The notes below the pieces were generated by a model. It was not told the DNA's origin. It made no database searches and saw only the letters and a program-made list of their open reading frames with translations. This document shows, piece by piece, positions 28,075 through 38,360 of a DNA stretch of 64,000 nucleotides; the first letter of the stretch is position 1, and each line of letters begins with the position of its first letter. Made by a program: the position numbers and the translations under genes. Source of the DNA: Sphingomonas parva (ex Maeng et al. 2020) (GTDB lineage: Bacteria; Pseudomonadota; Alphaproteobacteria; Sphingomonadales; Sphingomonadaceae); the NCBI RefSeq assembly GCF_004564275.1, contig NZ_SPDV01000005.1, forward strand, positions 1 to 64,000. The letters run 5' to 3'.

Positions 28075-28338
28075 ATGAACGCGCTCGATGCCATGGAGCT
28101 CGGCAAGGCGGCACTGATCCTGGTGCTGACCGTCTCCGGCCCTATGCTGATCGCGTCCCTGATCGTCGGCGTCGCGATCGGTCTCTTCCAGGCCCTCACC
28201 CAGGTCCAGGAAGCGACCCTGACCTTCGTGCCGAAGCTGCTCGTCACCGGGCTGGTCATGCTGGCGTCGATGCCGATGATCGGCCAGGCGCTTTCCAACT
28301 TCATGGCCGTCCTTTCGGCGCGGATCATCTCCGGCTGA
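28075..28338 (+). CDS. fliQ: Flagellar export gate protein FliQ
   Basis: An 87-residue protein with two membrane helices (LGKAALILVLTVSGPMLIASLIVGVAIGLF and FVPKLLVTGLVMLASMPMIG). The FQALTQVQEATLTFVPKLL loop is the FliQ hallmark. It is part of the FliP-FliQ-FliR pore. It is tightly packed between fliE and fliR and has the normal family length. Confidence 0.94.
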   Translation: MNALDAMELGKAALILVLTVSGPMLIASLIVGVAIGLFQALTQVQEATLTFVPKLLVTGLVMLASMPMIGQALSNFMAVLSARIISG

Positions 28339-28342
28339 GCCG

Positions 28343-29095
28343 ATGCAGAATTTCCCGGCCGAAGCGACGGCCTTCCTCATCCTGTTCGCCCGCGTCGGCG
28401 CGGTGCTGATGCTGCTTCCCGTCTTCTCGGAAGAAGCGGTGCCGCCGCGGGTGCGGCTGCTGATCGCCTTCGGCCTCTCGGCCGGCATGTGGCCGATCAT
28501 CGCGCCCAAGGTTTCGGCCGCGGCGCAACTCGATGCCGCCCTTCCCGCGATCATCGTCGCCGAGGTGATGGTCGGTCTCGCGATGGGCCTGATGGTCAAG
28601 ATCATGTTCAGCGCCGCGACGATGGCGGGCTCGATCGTCAGCCTTCAGGTCGGCCTGTCCTCGGTGCTGGTCGCCGATCCGGCGATGGGCGGCATGTCGC
28701 CGCTCCTCTCGCGCTTCGTCGCCGTCGCCGCGGCGGTCGTCTGCATGAGCCTTAACGTCCATCACATGTGGATCGGCTCGATCGTGCAGTCCTACGGCAC
28801 CTTCCCGGTCGGCGGCCTGCCGCCGGCCGAGGATTTCGCCCGCCTGGCGGTGCAGGTCACGACCGACGCGACGCGCCTTGCGCTCAGCCTCGCCGCACCG
28901 CTGATCGTCTACGGCATCCTGTTCAACGTCGCTTTGGGCCTCGCCGCCCGCGTCGCGCCGTCGATCCAGATCTTCTTCATCGCCCAGCCGCTGAACCTGC
29001 TGCTCGGCGTGGCGCTGTTCGCGACGGTGCTCGGCGTCGTCCTCTCGACGTTCGCCGAAACCATGGCGTCCTTCATGCGCGCGGCCTGGGGCTGA
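28343..29095 (+). CDS. fliR: Flagellar export gate protein FliR
   Basis: A 250-residue protein with about six membrane helices, for example FLILFARVGAVLMLLPVFSEEAVP and LLIAFGLSAGMWPII. The VGLSSVLVADPAMGGMSPLLSRFVAV stretch and the closing QPLNLLLGVALFATVLGVVLSTF helix are conserved. FliR is the single subunit that completes the FliP/FliQ pore and docks FlhB. It lies four bases after fliQ and three bases before flhB. Confidence 0.95.
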   Translation: MQNFPAEATAFLILFARVGAVLMLLPVFSEEAVPPRVRLLIAFGLSAGMWPIIAPKVSAAAQLDAALPAIIVAEVMVGLAMGLMVKIMFSAATMAGSIVSLQVGLSSVLVADPAMGGMSPLLSRFVAVAAAVVCMSLNVHHMWIGSIVQSYGTFPVGGLPPAEDFARLAVQVTTDATRLALSLAAPLIVYGILFNVALGLAARVAPSIQIFFIAQPLNLLLGVALFATVLGVVLSTFAETMASFMRAAWG

Positions 29096-29098
29096 TCG

Positions 29099-30169
29099 AT
29101 GGCCGACGACGCCGACAAGGATCAAAGAACACACGATCCGACCCAGAAGAAGCTGGACGACGCCCGCGCGCGCGGCGACGTCGCGATGGCGCCGGAGATG
29201 CGCCACGCGGCGATGGTCCTCGGCGGGGTCGCGATCCTCGGCGGGCTCGGCGCCACCGGCCTCTCGGCCGTGATGACGATGTGCAAGCGCATGTGGGGCG
29301 GCGCCGACGACCTGCGCCTCGAGCCCGAAGGCGCGCAGAACCTCTTCTCCGGCCTGTTGATCGATTTCGGCTGGGCCGTCGGCCCGGTCTTCGCGCTGCT
29401 GGTCGCGGCAGCGCTGCTCGGCGGGCTGACGCAGGGCCGTCCGACGATCGCCTGGTCGCGCATCTCCTTCAAATGGTCCAAGCTCAATCCGGCCGCGGGG
29501 CTCGGCCGCATGTTCGGCGTTCATGCCCTCGTCGAGTTCGCCAAGTCGCTCGCCAAGCTCGGCGCCGTCGGGATCGTCGCCTGGGTGATCCTGTGGCCCA
29601 AGGCGGTCGCGCTCGACCAGCTGGTCGGATCCGGCCCGGAGCGGATCGTCTCGACCGCGGCGGAGCTCAGCTTCGCGCTGGTGAAGACGATCGCCTTCCT
29701 GGTCGCGGTCATCGCCCTGTTCGACTTCGTCTGGCAGCGCCGCTCGTTCCTGCAGCGCATGCGCATGACGTTCCAGGAAGTGAAGGACGAGCACAAGCAG
29801 AGCGAGGGCGATCCGAAGATCAAGGGCAAGATCCGCCAGATCGCGCTGCAGCGTTCACGCCGCCGGATGATGGCGGCCGTTCCCACCGCGAGCGTGATCG
29901 TCACCAACCCGACCCATTATGCCGTCGCGCTGAAATACGATCATGGCGACATGGCTGCTCCCGTGGTGGTGGCGAAGGGGGTCGACGCGATCGCGCTCAA
30001 GATCCGTGCGATCGCCACCGAGGCGAAGGTGCCGATCGTCGAGAACGTGCCGCTTGCCCGCGCCCTCTACGCCTCGGTCGAGATCGACCACCCGATCCCG
30101 GCCGAGCATTATGCGGCGGTCGCGGAGATCATCAGCTTCGTGATGCGGCTGGCGCGCCGCGCGCGCTGA
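29099..30169 (+). CDS. flhB: Flagellar export switch protein FlhB
   Basis: A 356-residue protein with four membrane helices and a cytoplasmic domain. KDQRTHDPTQKKLDDARARGDVAM is the FlhB N-terminus. The autocleavage motif NPTHYAVAL is intact (about residue 264), with cleavage expected between Asn and Pro; this switches export from rod/hook to filament cargo. The AlaLeu-rich tail is typical. It ends the flgC-fliE-fliQ-fliR-flhB operon. flhA is not in the window. Confidence 0.95.
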   Translation: MADDADKDQRTHDPTQKKLDDARARGDVAMAPEMRHAAMVLGGVAILGGLGATGLSAVMTMCKRMWGGADDLRLEPEGAQNLFSGLLIDFGWAVGPVFALLVAAALLGGLTQGRPTIAWSRISFKWSKLNPAAGLGRMFGVHALVEFAKSLAKLGAVGIVAWVILWPKAVALDQLVGSGPERIVSTAAELSFALVKTIAFLVAVIALFDFVWQRRSFLQRMRMTFQEVKDEHKQSEGDPKIKGKIRQIALQRSRRRMMAAVPTASVIVTNPTHYAVALKYDHGDMAAPVVVAKGVDAIALKIRAIATEAKVPIVENVPLARALYASVEIDHPIPAEHYAAVAEIISFVMRLARRAR

Positions 30170-30239
30170 GCGCGCCCGATCCTTCCGCCAGGAGCTGGCT
30201 GCGCAGAGCCAAGCGCTGCCCAGGATCGCCGCCGAGCAA

Positions 30240-30259
30240 TACCGTACCGATTACGGTAC
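30240..30259. promoter_or_regulatory. Palindrome upstream of chemoreceptor 1
   Basis: GTACCG-ATTA-CGGTAC (30244-30259) is a perfect six-base dyad with a four-base centre, and TACCGTA / TACGGTA pair over nearly the same bases. It lies about 190 bases before the receptor and 56 bases before a CCTATAA -10 box (30315-30321). The TTACGGT half recurs in the palindrome at 34538-34563. Confidence 0.4.
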
Positions 30260-30443
30260 CCACTGAAATTACGGGATATTTACTGCCTGCCGACGGAATG
30301 GATCCCGTCGCGCTCCTATAAGGCTCCAGTACCGTCTTAATGTGCAGTCCCGAGTGGGGTCGGCGATTTCACATGCTTCTCGGGGTGGGCCTCAGGAGAC
30401 GCCGGTTGTTGTCCGAAATCGATGAGAACAGGAAAACGTTCGC

Positions 30444-32282
30444 ATGACCCTTCGCCAGAAACTGATCGCATGCCTGACTGGTCTCGCCGCCGCGATCGTC
30501 GCGATCTGCGGCATCGCCTTCTATTCCGTGCAGTCCGCCGACGCGAGCTTCGACGACATGATCGCCGCGCGGGTCCTGCCCCTCGACCAGCTCAAGGTCA
30601 CCCAGGACGCGTACAGTCTCGGCGTCGTCGAGGTCGGGCACAAGGTCCGCAACGAGGACATCAGCTTCGCCGAGGGCATCCGCACGGTCCACGAGAGCCG
30701 GATCCGCGGCAAGGCGGCGTTCAAGGAGTATCTCCAGAGCCGCATGGACGGTGAGGAGGCGGTCGTCGCCAAGGAAGCCGAGGCCGCCCTCGCCAATGCG
30801 AAGAAGGACCTCGACACGTTCGAGGCGATCCTCGAGCGGGGCAGCATGGACGAGCTGAACGGCTGGGAATCGGAGACGGCCGCCGCGGTCACCCCGATCA
30901 CCTCGGCGATCGGCAAGCTCACCCAGATCAACATCGACAATGCCCAGAAGGAGGCGAGCGCCGCCAAGGAATTCGCCGGCACGCTGCTCTGGCTGATGCT
31001 CGCCCTCGCGGTTGCCGCCTTCGGCGCGATCGCCGTCTCCTTCTTCGTCGTCGCCCGCAAGGTCGCGGCGCCGATCAAGTCGCTCGGCGAGACGATCCAC
31101 GGCCTCGCGAAGAATCCGGATGCGACCGTGCCCAACACCGAGCAGAAGGACGAGATCGGCGACATCTCCCGCGCGGTCGACGCCTTCCGCACCTCGGTGG
31201 TCGAGAAGGAGCGCGTCCGTGCCGCCGAGGCGGCTGCGGTGCAGGAGCGCGTCACCACCGCACTGGCCGACGGGCTGTCGGCGCTGGCCGGCGGTGACCT
31301 CACCTATCATCTCGATGTCGCCTTCCCGCCCGAGTTCGAGAAGCTGAAGACCGACTTCAACGCCGCCGTCCGCGAACTGCAGGGCGCGATGGAGACGATC
31401 GCCCGCTCGACCGCCAACATCCACGGCGGCTCGGGGGAGATCAGCCAGGCGTCCGACGATCTGTCGCGCCGCACGGAGCAGCAGGCCGCTTCTCTGGAAG
31501 AGACTGCCGCGGCGATGACGCAGATCACGACGACGGTGCAGAACAGCGCGGTCGGCGCGAACGAGGCCAACAGGCTCGTGCTCGCCACCCAGGCCGATGC
31601 GCAGGAGAGCAGCAAGGTCGTGGCCGACGCGGTCGAGGCGATGGCCGAGATCGAGAAGTCGAGCCAGGAGATCACCAAGATCATCGAGGTGATCGACAAG
31701 ATCGCGTTCCAGACGAACCTGCTGGCGCTCAACGCCTCGGTCGAGGCGGCGCATGCGGGCGAGGCGGGACGTGCCTTCGCGGTCGTCGCCAACGAGGTCC
31801 GGGCGCTCGCCCAGCGGTCCGCCGACGCGGCGCAGGAGATCGGCACTTTGATCTCCAACTCCTCGAAGCAGGTCGAGGGCGGCGTCGCCCTGGTCGGCGA
31901 GGCGGGCAAGGCGCTCGGGCGGATCATCGGCTCGGTCGACGAGGTCAGCGGCCTGGTGTCGCAGATCGCGATGGCCGCCGACCAGCAGTCGGCTGCGCTC
32001 GCCCAGGTCAACACCGCCATCACCGAGATGGACAAGGTGACCCAGCAGAACGCCGCGATGGTCGAGGAAAGCACCGCCGCCGCACGCAGCCTCTCGGACG
32101 AGGCGAACGGCCTCGCCCGACTGGTCGGACGCTTCGACACCGGCAAGGCCGATGATCGTATCGTTCAGATCCCGGCCCCGCGCGCGGCCGCCGCGCCGGC
32201 TCCGGCGCGCCGCAAGCCGCGCACCGTCGGCAACACCGCCCTCAAGGCGGAGACGGCGTCGGACGACTGGAACGAGTTCTAA
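30444..32282 (+). CDS. Methyl-accepting chemotaxis receptor 1
   Basis: A 612-residue receptor: membrane helix near 8-28, a periplasmic four-helix bundle (about 30-185), a second helix (about 188-208), HAMP, a second HAMP-like stretch ([15 protein letters not shown]) and the signalling hairpin with [40 protein letters not shown]. The bundle begins [16 protein letters not shown], like 4HB_MCP sensors of small ligands. The protein ends DDWNEF, a CheR/CheB tether pentapeptide. The signalling part is nearly identical to receptors 2 and 3. A terminator follows at 32304. Confidence 0.94.
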   Translation: MTLRQKLIACLTGLAAAIVAICGIAFYSVQSADASFDDMIAARVLPLDQLKVTQDAYSLGVVEVGHKVRNEDISFAEGIRTVHESRIRGKAAFKEYLQSRMDGEEAVVAKEAEAALANAKKDLDTFEAILERGSMDELNGWESETAAAVTPITSAIGKLTQINIDNAQKEASAAKEFAGTLLWLMLALAVAAFGAIAVSFFVVARKVAAPIKSLGETIHGLAKNPDATVPNTEQKDEIGDISRAVDAFRTSVVEKERVRAAEAAAVQERVTTALADGLSALAGGDLTYHLDVAFPPEFEKLKTDFNAAVRELQGAMETIARSTANIHGGSGEISQASDDLSRRTEQQAASLEETAAAMTQITTTVQNSAVGANEANRLVLATQADAQESSKVVADAVEAMAEIEKSSQEITKIIEVIDKIAFQTNLLALNASVEAAHAGEAGRAFAVVANEVRALAQRSADAAQEIGTLISNSSKQVEGGVALVGEAGKALGRIIGSVDEVSGLVSQIAMAADQQSAALAQVNTAITEMDKVTQQNAAMVEESTAAARSLSDEANGLARLVGRFDTGKADDRIVQIPAPRAAAAPAPARRKPRTVGNTALKAETASDDWNEF

Positions 32283-32303
32283 GCCCGACAGGGCAGGAAC
32301 CGG

Positions 32304-32336
32304 AAGGCCGGCGGCAGCGATGCCGCCGGCCTTTTT
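32304..32336 (+). terminator. Terminator after receptor 1
   Basis: AAGGCCGGCGGCA and its perfect complement pair around GCGA, then TTTTT. The same hairpin follows receptors 2 and 3, which suggests that the terminator was copied with the genes. Confidence 0.85.
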
Positions 32337-32432
32337 CGTCACCCCGTAATGGCCGCAGCGAGCGCTCTGCAGCGCAGGGTGAATTAACCGATCCTATAAT
32401 GAAACCGACTGACCTCTAGCCTGGAAGATCCC

Positions 32433-34271
32433 GTGAAAGTTCAGAACCTTGCCGTCTCGCGAAAGCTGATGCTCGGCTTCGCCGCCGTGATCCTGACGTC
32501 GTTGATTTGCAACTTCTTCGTCTACTCGAGCGCGACGGCGATCTCCGACGCGAGCACCTCCAACATCCGCGCCAACAAGCTGAAGATCATGGCTCAGGAG
32601 GCGATGACCGCGGCGGCGCATGAGCAGGGTGCACTGCAGGGCCTGGTGGCGACCGGCGACGAAGCCTATGCCGCCGAATATCGCGAGAAGCGCCAGCTTC
32701 TGGAGGAGCGAGTCCGCACCTTCCAGTCCACCACGACGGTCGACTCCCAGAAGGAGCGTGCCGGCAAGCTGCTGGAGGCGAGCGAGGCGTTCGGCGCGCG
32801 CGCCGATCGTCTGGTGGCGCTCGCCACCAATCCGGCGACCCGAGGCCAGGCCGCCGCCGAGGTCCGCAAGCTGGCGGATACCGCGGAGATCGAGTCGCTC
32901 GGCGACGAGCTGCTCGAAGCCTCGCAAGGCCGCATCGACATTCGCACCGCGGAGCAGGAAGACGCCTATCGCATGACGATCATCATGCTGATCGTCGGCA
33001 CGATCGGATCCGTGGCGATCGCCGCCCTCGCCAATGTCGCCCTCGCCAGGATGATCACCAGCCCGATCGCCAGCATGATCGAGGTGATGAAGCGGCTTGC
33101 CGGCGGCGACACCAGCGTCGCGGTGCCCTCCACCGACCGCGGCGACGAGATCGGGGCGATGGCCAAGGCCGTGCAGGTCTTCCGCGAAGGCGCGATCACG
33201 CAGCAAAGGTCGGCCGCGGAAAAGGCCGAGGCCGACGCCGCCCAGCAGCAGGTCGTCGCCGATCTGGGCCAGGCGCTCGGCCGGCTTGCGGAAGGCGACC
33301 TCACCGTCAGCCTCGCCGATTTCCCTGGCGACTATCGCAAGCTCGAGCAGGACTTCAACGCCGCGGTGAGTGAGCTGCGCGACGCGCTGGAGACGATCGC
33401 GCGCTCGACCGCCAACATCCACGGCGGCTCGGGCGAGATCAGCCAGGCGTCCGACGATCTGTCGCGCCGGACCGAGCAGCAGGCGGCGAGCCTCGAGGAA
33501 ACCGCTGCGGCGATGACACAGATCACGACGACGGTGCAGAACAGCGCCGTCGGTGCGAACGAGGCGAACAAGCTGGTCCAGGCGACCCAGGCCGACGCCC
33601 AGGCGAGCAGCAAGACCGTCTCCGACGCGGTCGCCGCGATGGCCGATATCGAGAAGAGCTCGCAGGAGATCACCAAGATCATCAAGGTGATCGACAAGAT
33701 CGCGTTCCAGACGAACCTGCTGGCGCTGAACGCCTCGGTCGAGGCGGCGCAGGCCGGCGAGGCGGGCCGTGCCTTCGCCGTCGTCGCCAACGAGGTCCGT
33801 GCGCTCGCCCAGCGTTCCGCCGACGCGGCGCAGGAGATCGGCGCGCTGATCTCCAACTCGTCGAAGCAGGTGGACGGCGGCGTGGCGCTGGTCGGCGAGG
33901 CCGGCAAGGCGCTCGGCCGGATCATCGGCTCGGTCGACGAGATCAGCGGCCTGGTGTCGCAGATCGCGTTGGCGGCCGACCAGCAGTCGGCTGCGCTCGC
34001 CCAGGTCAACACCGCCATCACCGAGATGGACAAGGTGACGCAGCAGAATGCGGCGATGGTCGAGGAGAGCAACGCCGCCGCCCGCAGCCTGACCGACGAG
34101 GCGACCGGCCTCGCCCGGCTGGTCGGACGGTTCAACACCGGCGCCCCCGCCGGGGTCCCGACCGCCGGCGCGCGGCCGAAGCGCCAGCCGGCGCCGCGGG
34201 CGCGGGGCAACAACGCTCTCGCTCTCCAGTCCAGCCTCGCCGCAGCGGTGGACGACTGGAACGAATTCTGA
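32433..34271 (+). CDS. Methyl-accepting chemotaxis receptor 2
   Basis: A 612-residue receptor with a GTG start (GGAAG upstream). A membrane helix (about 10-32) is followed by a periplasmic helical sensor (33-190) that differs from receptor 1, with [23 protein letters not shown] at its base. A second helix (about 182-206) and HAMP follow, then a HAMP-like [18 protein letters not shown] segment and the signalling hairpin. The hairpin differs from receptor 1 at few positions ([16 protein letters not shown]). It ends DDWNEF. CCTATAAT at 32393-32400 is the likely -10, 33 bases before the start, and a TTAACC lies just upstream of it. Confidence 0.93.
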   Translation: MKVQNLAVSRKLMLGFAAVILTSLICNFFVYSSATAISDASTSNIRANKLKIMAQEAMTAAAHEQGALQGLVATGDEAYAAEYREKRQLLEERVRTFQSTTTVDSQKERAGKLLEASEAFGARADRLVALATNPATRGQAAAEVRKLADTAEIESLGDELLEASQGRIDIRTAEQEDAYRMTIIMLIVGTIGSVAIAALANVALARMITSPIASMIEVMKRLAGGDTSVAVPSTDRGDEIGAMAKAVQVFREGAITQQRSAAEKAEADAAQQQVVADLGQALGRLAEGDLTVSLADFPGDYRKLEQDFNAAVSELRDALETIARSTANIHGGSGEISQASDDLSRRTEQQAASLEETAAAMTQITTTVQNSAVGANEANKLVQATQADAQASSKTVSDAVAAMADIEKSSQEITKIIKVIDKIAFQTNLLALNASVEAAQAGEAGRAFAVVANEVRALAQRSADAAQEIGALISNSSKQVDGGVALVGEAGKALGRIIGSVDEISGLVSQIALAADQQSAALAQVNTAITEMDKVTQQNAAMVEESNAAARSLTDEATGLARLVGRFNTGAPAGVPTAGARPKRQPAPRARGNNALALQSSLAAAVDDWNEF

Positions 34272-34293
34272 CGCCGAGATCCTCGGCTTCAGC

Positions 34294-34326
34294 AAGGCCG
34301 GCGGCAGCGATGCCGCCGGCCTTTTT
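34294..34326 (+). terminator. Terminator after receptor 2
   Basis: Same 13-base stem as after receptor 1 (AAGGCCGGCGGCA with loop GCGA) followed by TTTTT. The stem and loop are base-for-base identical to 32304-32336. Confidence 0.85.
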
Positions 34327-34842
34327 CGTGGCCGCGGCATCAGCCAGGCCGCGGCCGGACGCCGATCCTGGCGCCTCGGCGGCGCCCCGCCGGAGCCTCA
34401 TTGTAGATACGGTGCAAAGATATGGTGGAATGGCGCGGCTGGACCGCGATGTTTCCCGCGATTGCTGCATCCACCTGGCCGCTCGGCAATTGCGTTTGCG
34501 ATAGCATCCGCCCCCGCCACTTCTGCTGCAGCGCACCACCGTAAATCGACCGTTGTTTACGGTCGGACCGACCATTTTCTTGTGCAGCGCAGCAACGCGC
34601 CCGACCGGTCGGCTTGGGTCGAACGGCCTCGCCGGCCGGCCGCTCCGGGTTGTTGCTGACGCCTGGCCTGGAAAGAACGGCATCTGCCGCGATGGCGCAG
34701 GCCCCGGGATTGCCGGAGTTGAGAACATATCATGAACATCACTGGATGTCAATCCGCACCTGGGGACGGTGTCGGTAGCACAGGACATGTCCGGGTTTCG
34801 TTCAAAACGATCCGTCCGTGGGCCGCGCAAGACCCAAAGGCC
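34327..34842. promoter_or_regulatory. 516-base non-coding stretch with clustered palindromes
   Basis: No convincing gene is seen. Three dyads cluster here: ACCGTAAA (34538-34545) with TTTACGGT (34556-34563) around a ten-base centre; GGTCGG-A-CCGACC (34561-34573), sharing bases with the first; and the perfect 12-base palindrome CCGACCGGTCGG (34601-34612). The neighbouring genes point away from or end at this region, so what the sites control is unclear. A small RNA or a lost gene is possible. Confidence 0.45.
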
Positions 34843-34872
34843 AAGGCCGTCGGCATCGCTGCCGACGGCCTT
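34843..34872 (-). terminator. Terminator for the OprB porin gene
   Basis: AAGGCCGTCGGCA pairs perfectly with TGCCGACGGCCTT around TCGC. On the minus strand it follows the porin stop at 34905. The T-tract is poor. The stem is a variant of the receptor terminators (GTCGGC for GGCGGC). Confidence 0.55.
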
Positions 34873-34904
34873 GCCGTGTACCTGCAGGTGGATATCCTGC
34901 CGGT

Positions 34905-36089
34905 TCAGCTACCCGGCACGGTCACGGTGAACCGCGCGCCGACGATCACCGCATCCCGAATGCTCGGATCGGCCGACGGATTGAGGATGTACTGCACGTC
35001 GGGCTGCACCGTCAGATAGGGGCTCAGCGGATGCGAGTAGGTCAGCTCGAAGCCGGTTTCGGCATGGCCCCACGGCGTCCCCGCGTCGCGGCCGTTGAGC
35101 CGGTACTTGCGCGACAGATAGGCCTGGTTGACGCCGAAGGAGAGCTGGGTGCCCTCGCGGCCGGCGAAGACGCCGTCGACCAGGATTCCGGCCTGCCAAC
35201 CGGCGCGGTACGGCGTGGTGTCTCCGTCCGACAGGCCGAGGCGGACGAAGCCATTGACCTGCCGTCCCGCCTCCCCGCTTCCGGCGAGCCGCTTCTCGGC
35301 GAGCAGATAGACGCCCTGCGCGACGTCGCGGCGCGGATCGCCGGCGGCATCCACCAGCCGGATGTCGGGCTGGCGCTCCGTATAGCGCCAATAGCCGAGC
35401 GCGAGCTTGCCGTCCGCCGCGATCCCCGCCTCGGCGATGGCGAGCGCGCCGTCGCGCATCTTCAGGTCCACGCCGCCGCGATCTCCGAGCACGCCGGCCT
35501 TGGCGTTGAACAGCGCCGCCTTCACGTAGCTGTTCTCCGACGGGCTGACGCGCAGCCGCGCCGCGAGCGCCGTGGAGGGGAAGATCGAGGGGCCGTTCGG
35601 GCCGGTCGAGGCAAGCTCGGAGCCGATGCCGAAGGCCGGCGCGATCAGCAGCCCGGCCGCGTCGTTCTGGTAGAAATCGGCGTTGAGATCGGCCATTCCG
35701 ACGAGCAGCGCGGCGCGGTCCCCGGCGAAGCTCTGCTCCAGCCAGATCTCGTACACCTTGGTGCGGTCGGGCGCCGCCTCGATATTGTCGATGCCCTGCA
35801 TCGTACCGGCAAGGTTGTTCGGATCACCGCCGTGGACGCTCAGCAGATGGAGCTTCGCATGCGCGCCGGTCCAGCCGAAGCGGGCGAGATCGGCTTCCGC
35901 CGTCAGCTCGCCATTGCCGAGCAGGCGGGCACCACGATCGAGACCGCCGCTGACCACGGCGACCGCATCGCCCTTGTACAGGCCTTCGATCTGGATCCAC
36001 CCCGACGCCTCTTCGGCCTCCTGTGCGCACAGCGGCGCGGCGAATGCCAGAGCCGCGGCGGCCCCGGTCACGCGTACAAAATTGCTCAC
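34905..36089 (-). CDS. OprB-family carbohydrate porin
   Basis: A 394-residue outer-membrane protein with a signal peptide (about 1-22, ending APLCAQ). The body follows the OprB pattern: VYEIWLEQSFAGDRAALLVGMADLNADFYQN, SIFPSTALAARLRVSP, GFVRLGLSDGD and YLTVQPDVQYILNPSADP. OprB porins let glucose and other sugars through the outer membrane. A CTATAA-like element lies on the minus strand near 36170. The gene is wedged between receptors 2 and 3; a link between sugar uptake and chemotaxis is possible but not shown. Confidence 0.85.
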   Translation of the reverse strand: MSNFVRVTGAAAALAFAAPLCAQEAEEASGWIQIEGLYKGDAVAVVSGGLDRGARLLGNGELTAEADLARFGWTGAHAKLHLLSVHGGDPNNLAGTMQGIDNIEAAPDRTKVYEIWLEQSFAGDRAALLVGMADLNADFYQNDAAGLLIAPAFGIGSELASTGPNGPSIFPSTALAARLRVSPSENSYVKAALFNAKAGVLGDRGGVDLKMRDGALAIAEAGIAADGKLALGYWRYTERQPDIRLVDAAGDPRRDVAQGVYLLAEKRLAGSGEAGRQVNGFVRLGLSDGDTTPYRAGWQAGILVDGVFAGREGTQLSFGVNQAYLSRKYRLNGRDAGTPWGHAETGFELTYSHPLSPYLTVQPDVQYILNPSADPSIRDAVIVGARFTVTVPGS

Positions 36090-36471
36090 CCACTATCCCC
36101 GTCTCTGCGGTGCGCGTGCGCACCTCCCCGCCGCACCCGATCGGAGCGGCCTCGTCGGTTTATAGAGGCGGCCGCGGCAGCAAGTCGTTGCGGCGGAAAC
36201 TAAATGCATTTCAAACAAAACCCGACGCTCTACAAGCATAAGTAGTTGTACTTACGTAAATGTTTTCGAAGCATGAGAGCGCCCCTGTTCAGCGAAAAAC
36301 CATCGCCATGCTGCATCCCCGCCGTTGTTTCGTCCTAGAAACAGGGTGAAGCAGTGGATCGCGTCTCGTGGCGCGCGGCGTGGCGATGGGCGCCCGCCGC
36401 GCGAAGGAGCGATCCGGTGCCGATCCTGCGGGACTCGCCCGCGGATCCGTCCAGGCCGGAGGCAGGAAGAG
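36090..36471. promoter_or_regulatory. Divergent region between oprB-type porin and receptor 3
   Basis: No gene is supported here. Two inverted repeats stand out in an AT-rich patch: TAAGTA-GTTG-TACTTA (36239-36254, next to TTACGTAA at 36252-36259) and TGTTTC-GTCCTA-GAAACA (36326-36343). Both are perfect six-base dyads. They lie 130-230 bases before the receptor start and may bind regulators. A minus-strand CTATAAA near 36170 could serve the porin. Confidence 0.4.
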
Positions 36472-38337
36472 ATGACGTTTCTTCAGAACTACAAGATTTC
36501 GACCAAGGTGCTTGCCTTGCTCGCCATGCTCGGGGCGCTGTGCCTCGGCATCGCGGTCTATTCGAACTCCGTGCTTCATCAGACCGATGACAGATACACG
36601 GATCTGGTCCACAAGCGCATGGGCAGCACGGTCAAGCTGGTGCGCTTTCACCGGCTGACCACCGACATTTCCGCGTCGGGCTTCCGCGCCGTCACCTTCG
36701 CCGGCGACACCGCGCGCCTGCAGGCCAACCGTTCCGACGAGGCGGAGGACTTCGCCAGCGCCCGCAAGATCGTCGCCGAGGTTCGCGAGCTCCGACCGGA
36801 ACTCGCCGAGCGGCTGGACGAGATGACCGACGATCTCGTGCAGATCGACGGCGCCGCCCGGAATGCGATGACCAGCGTCGATCGTGGCGACATCGCAGGA
36901 GCGACTGGCATCCTGCGCGCGAACAAGGATCTGCTCGCCGAGCTGGAGGACGACCTCATCAAGATCAACGCCGAGGCCGTTGCCGAAGCCGACAAGCAGT
37001 CGGCGGAGCTTGCGGCGGGCGTCAATTCGACCGCCTGGGTCAATCTGGTCGTGTCGATCCTCGGCATCATCGGCGCTCTGGCGATCGGCTGGCTGGTCAG
37101 CCGCTTCGGCATCACCGGCCCGATCGCCCGACTGCAGGAGACGATGGTCAGCCTCGCCGGCGGAAACAACCGCGTCGAGGTGGATGGCGTCGCCCGCAAG
37201 GACGAGATCGGCGGAATGGCCAAGGCCGTGCTCGTCTTCCGTGACGCCGCCGTGGCGCAGGAGGAGGCGGCGGCCGAGAAGGCGCGTGCCGATGCCGCGC
37301 AGCAGCGGGTGGTCGCCGACCTCGGCCAGGCGCTCGGCCAGCTCTCGCAAGGCGACCTGACCGTCAGCCTGCACGATTTCCCGGGCGATTACCGGAAGCT
37401 CGAGGAGGATTTCAACGCGGCCGTCGACGAGCTCCGCGGCGCCATGGAGACGATCGCCCGCTCGACCGCCAACATCCACGGCGGCTCGGGCGAGATCAGC
37501 CAGGCGTCCGACGATCTCTCGCGCCGGACCGAGCAGCAGGCCGCCTCGCTCGAGGAGACCGCTGCCGCGATGACGCAGATCACGACGACCGTGCAGAACA
37601 GCGCGGTCGGCGCGAACGAGGCGAACAAGCTGGTCCAGGCGACGCAGGCCGACGCCCAGGCGAGCAGCAAGACCGTGTCCGATGCCGTCCGGGCGATGGC
37701 CGAGATCGAGACGTCGAGCCAGGAGATCACCAAGATCATCGAGGTGATCGACAAGATCGCGTTCCAGACCAACCTGCTGGCCCTCAACGCCTCGGTCGAG
37801 GCGGCGCATGCCGGCGAGGCGGGCCGCGCCTTCGCGGTCGTCGCCAACGAGGTCCGGGCGCTTGCCCAGCGTTCCGCCGACGCGGCGCAGGAGATCGGCC
37901 AGCTGATCTCCAACTCGTCCAAGCAGGTCGAGGGCGGCGTCGCCCTGGTCGGCGAGGCCGGCAAGGCGCTCGAGCGGATCATCGGCTCGGTCGACGAGAT
38001 CAGCGGCCTGGTGTCGCAGATCGCGATGGCCGCCGACCAGCAGAGCTCGGCTCTGTCGCAGGTCAACACCGCCATCACCGAGATGGACAAGGTGACCCAG
38101 CAGAATGCGGCGATGGTCGAGCAGAGCAACGCCGCCGCCCGCAGCCTGACCGACGAGGCGACCGGCCTCGCCCGACTGGTCGGCCGGTTCGACACCGGCT
38201 CGACGGCGGCCGCGGCCGCCGCGCCGGCGCCGGCCCGACCGGCGAAGGCTGCGGCCCGACCGGCCGTCCGCGGCAACACCGCCCTCGCCCTCCAGTCGAA
38301 CCTCGCCAGTGCGGTGGACGACTGGAACGAGTTCTAA
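36472..38337 (+). CDS. Methyl-accepting chemotaxis receptor 3
   Basis: A 621-residue receptor starting at ATG 36472, which has GGAGGCAGGAAGAG upstream; the longer frame before it has no site. A membrane helix (about 10-30, [20 protein letters not shown]) precedes a periplasmic helical sensor (31-190) unlike those of receptors 1 and 2. A second helix (about 186-208, [20 protein letters not shown]) follows, then HAMP, a HAMP-like [18 protein letters not shown] segment and the shared signalling hairpin. It ends DDWNEF. The signal part is nearly identical to the other two, so it was probably duplicated or homogenised while the sensors diverged. Confidence 0.93.
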   Translation: MTFLQNYKISTKVLALLAMLGALCLGIAVYSNSVLHQTDDRYTDLVHKRMGSTVKLVRFHRLTTDISASGFRAVTFAGDTARLQANRSDEAEDFASARKIVAEVRELRPELAERLDEMTDDLVQIDGAARNAMTSVDRGDIAGATGILRANKDLLAELEDDLIKINAEAVAEADKQSAELAAGVNSTAWVNLVVSILGIIGALAIGWLVSRFGITGPIARLQETMVSLAGGNNRVEVDGVARKDEIGGMAKAVLVFRDAAVAQEEAAAEKARADAAQQRVVADLGQALGQLSQGDLTVSLHDFPGDYRKLEEDFNAAVDELRGAMETIARSTANIHGGSGEISQASDDLSRRTEQQAASLEETAAAMTQITTTVQNSAVGANEANKLVQATQADAQASSKTVSDAVRAMAEIETSSQEITKIIEVIDKIAFQTNLLALNASVEAAHAGEAGRAFAVVANEVRALAQRSADAAQEIGQLISNSSKQVEGGVALVGEAGKALERIIGSVDEISGLVSQIAMAADQQSSALSQVNTAITEMDKVTQQNAAMVEQSNAAARSLTDEATGLARLVGRFDTGSTAAAAAAPAPARPAKAAARPAVRGNTALALQSNLASAVDDWNEF

Positions 38338-38360
38338 GCCCGCTTTCCGGGGAGGAAGGG

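Noticed and set aside
32384-32398. CtrA box before receptor 2 (TTAA-N7-TATA)
   Set aside because: The second half is TATA and is part of the -10 box CCTATAAT; it is not a convincing TTAA-N7-TTAA.
34132-34830. Minus-strand 232-residue frame over the non-coding stretch
   Set aside because: It begins in palindromic non-coding sequence, crosses a receptor terminator and overlaps the end of receptor 2; composition is that of a chance frame.
34732-35019. Plus-strand 95-residue frame starting at 34732
   Set aside because: It runs across the porin terminator hairpin and into the porin gene on the other strand; no domain pattern.
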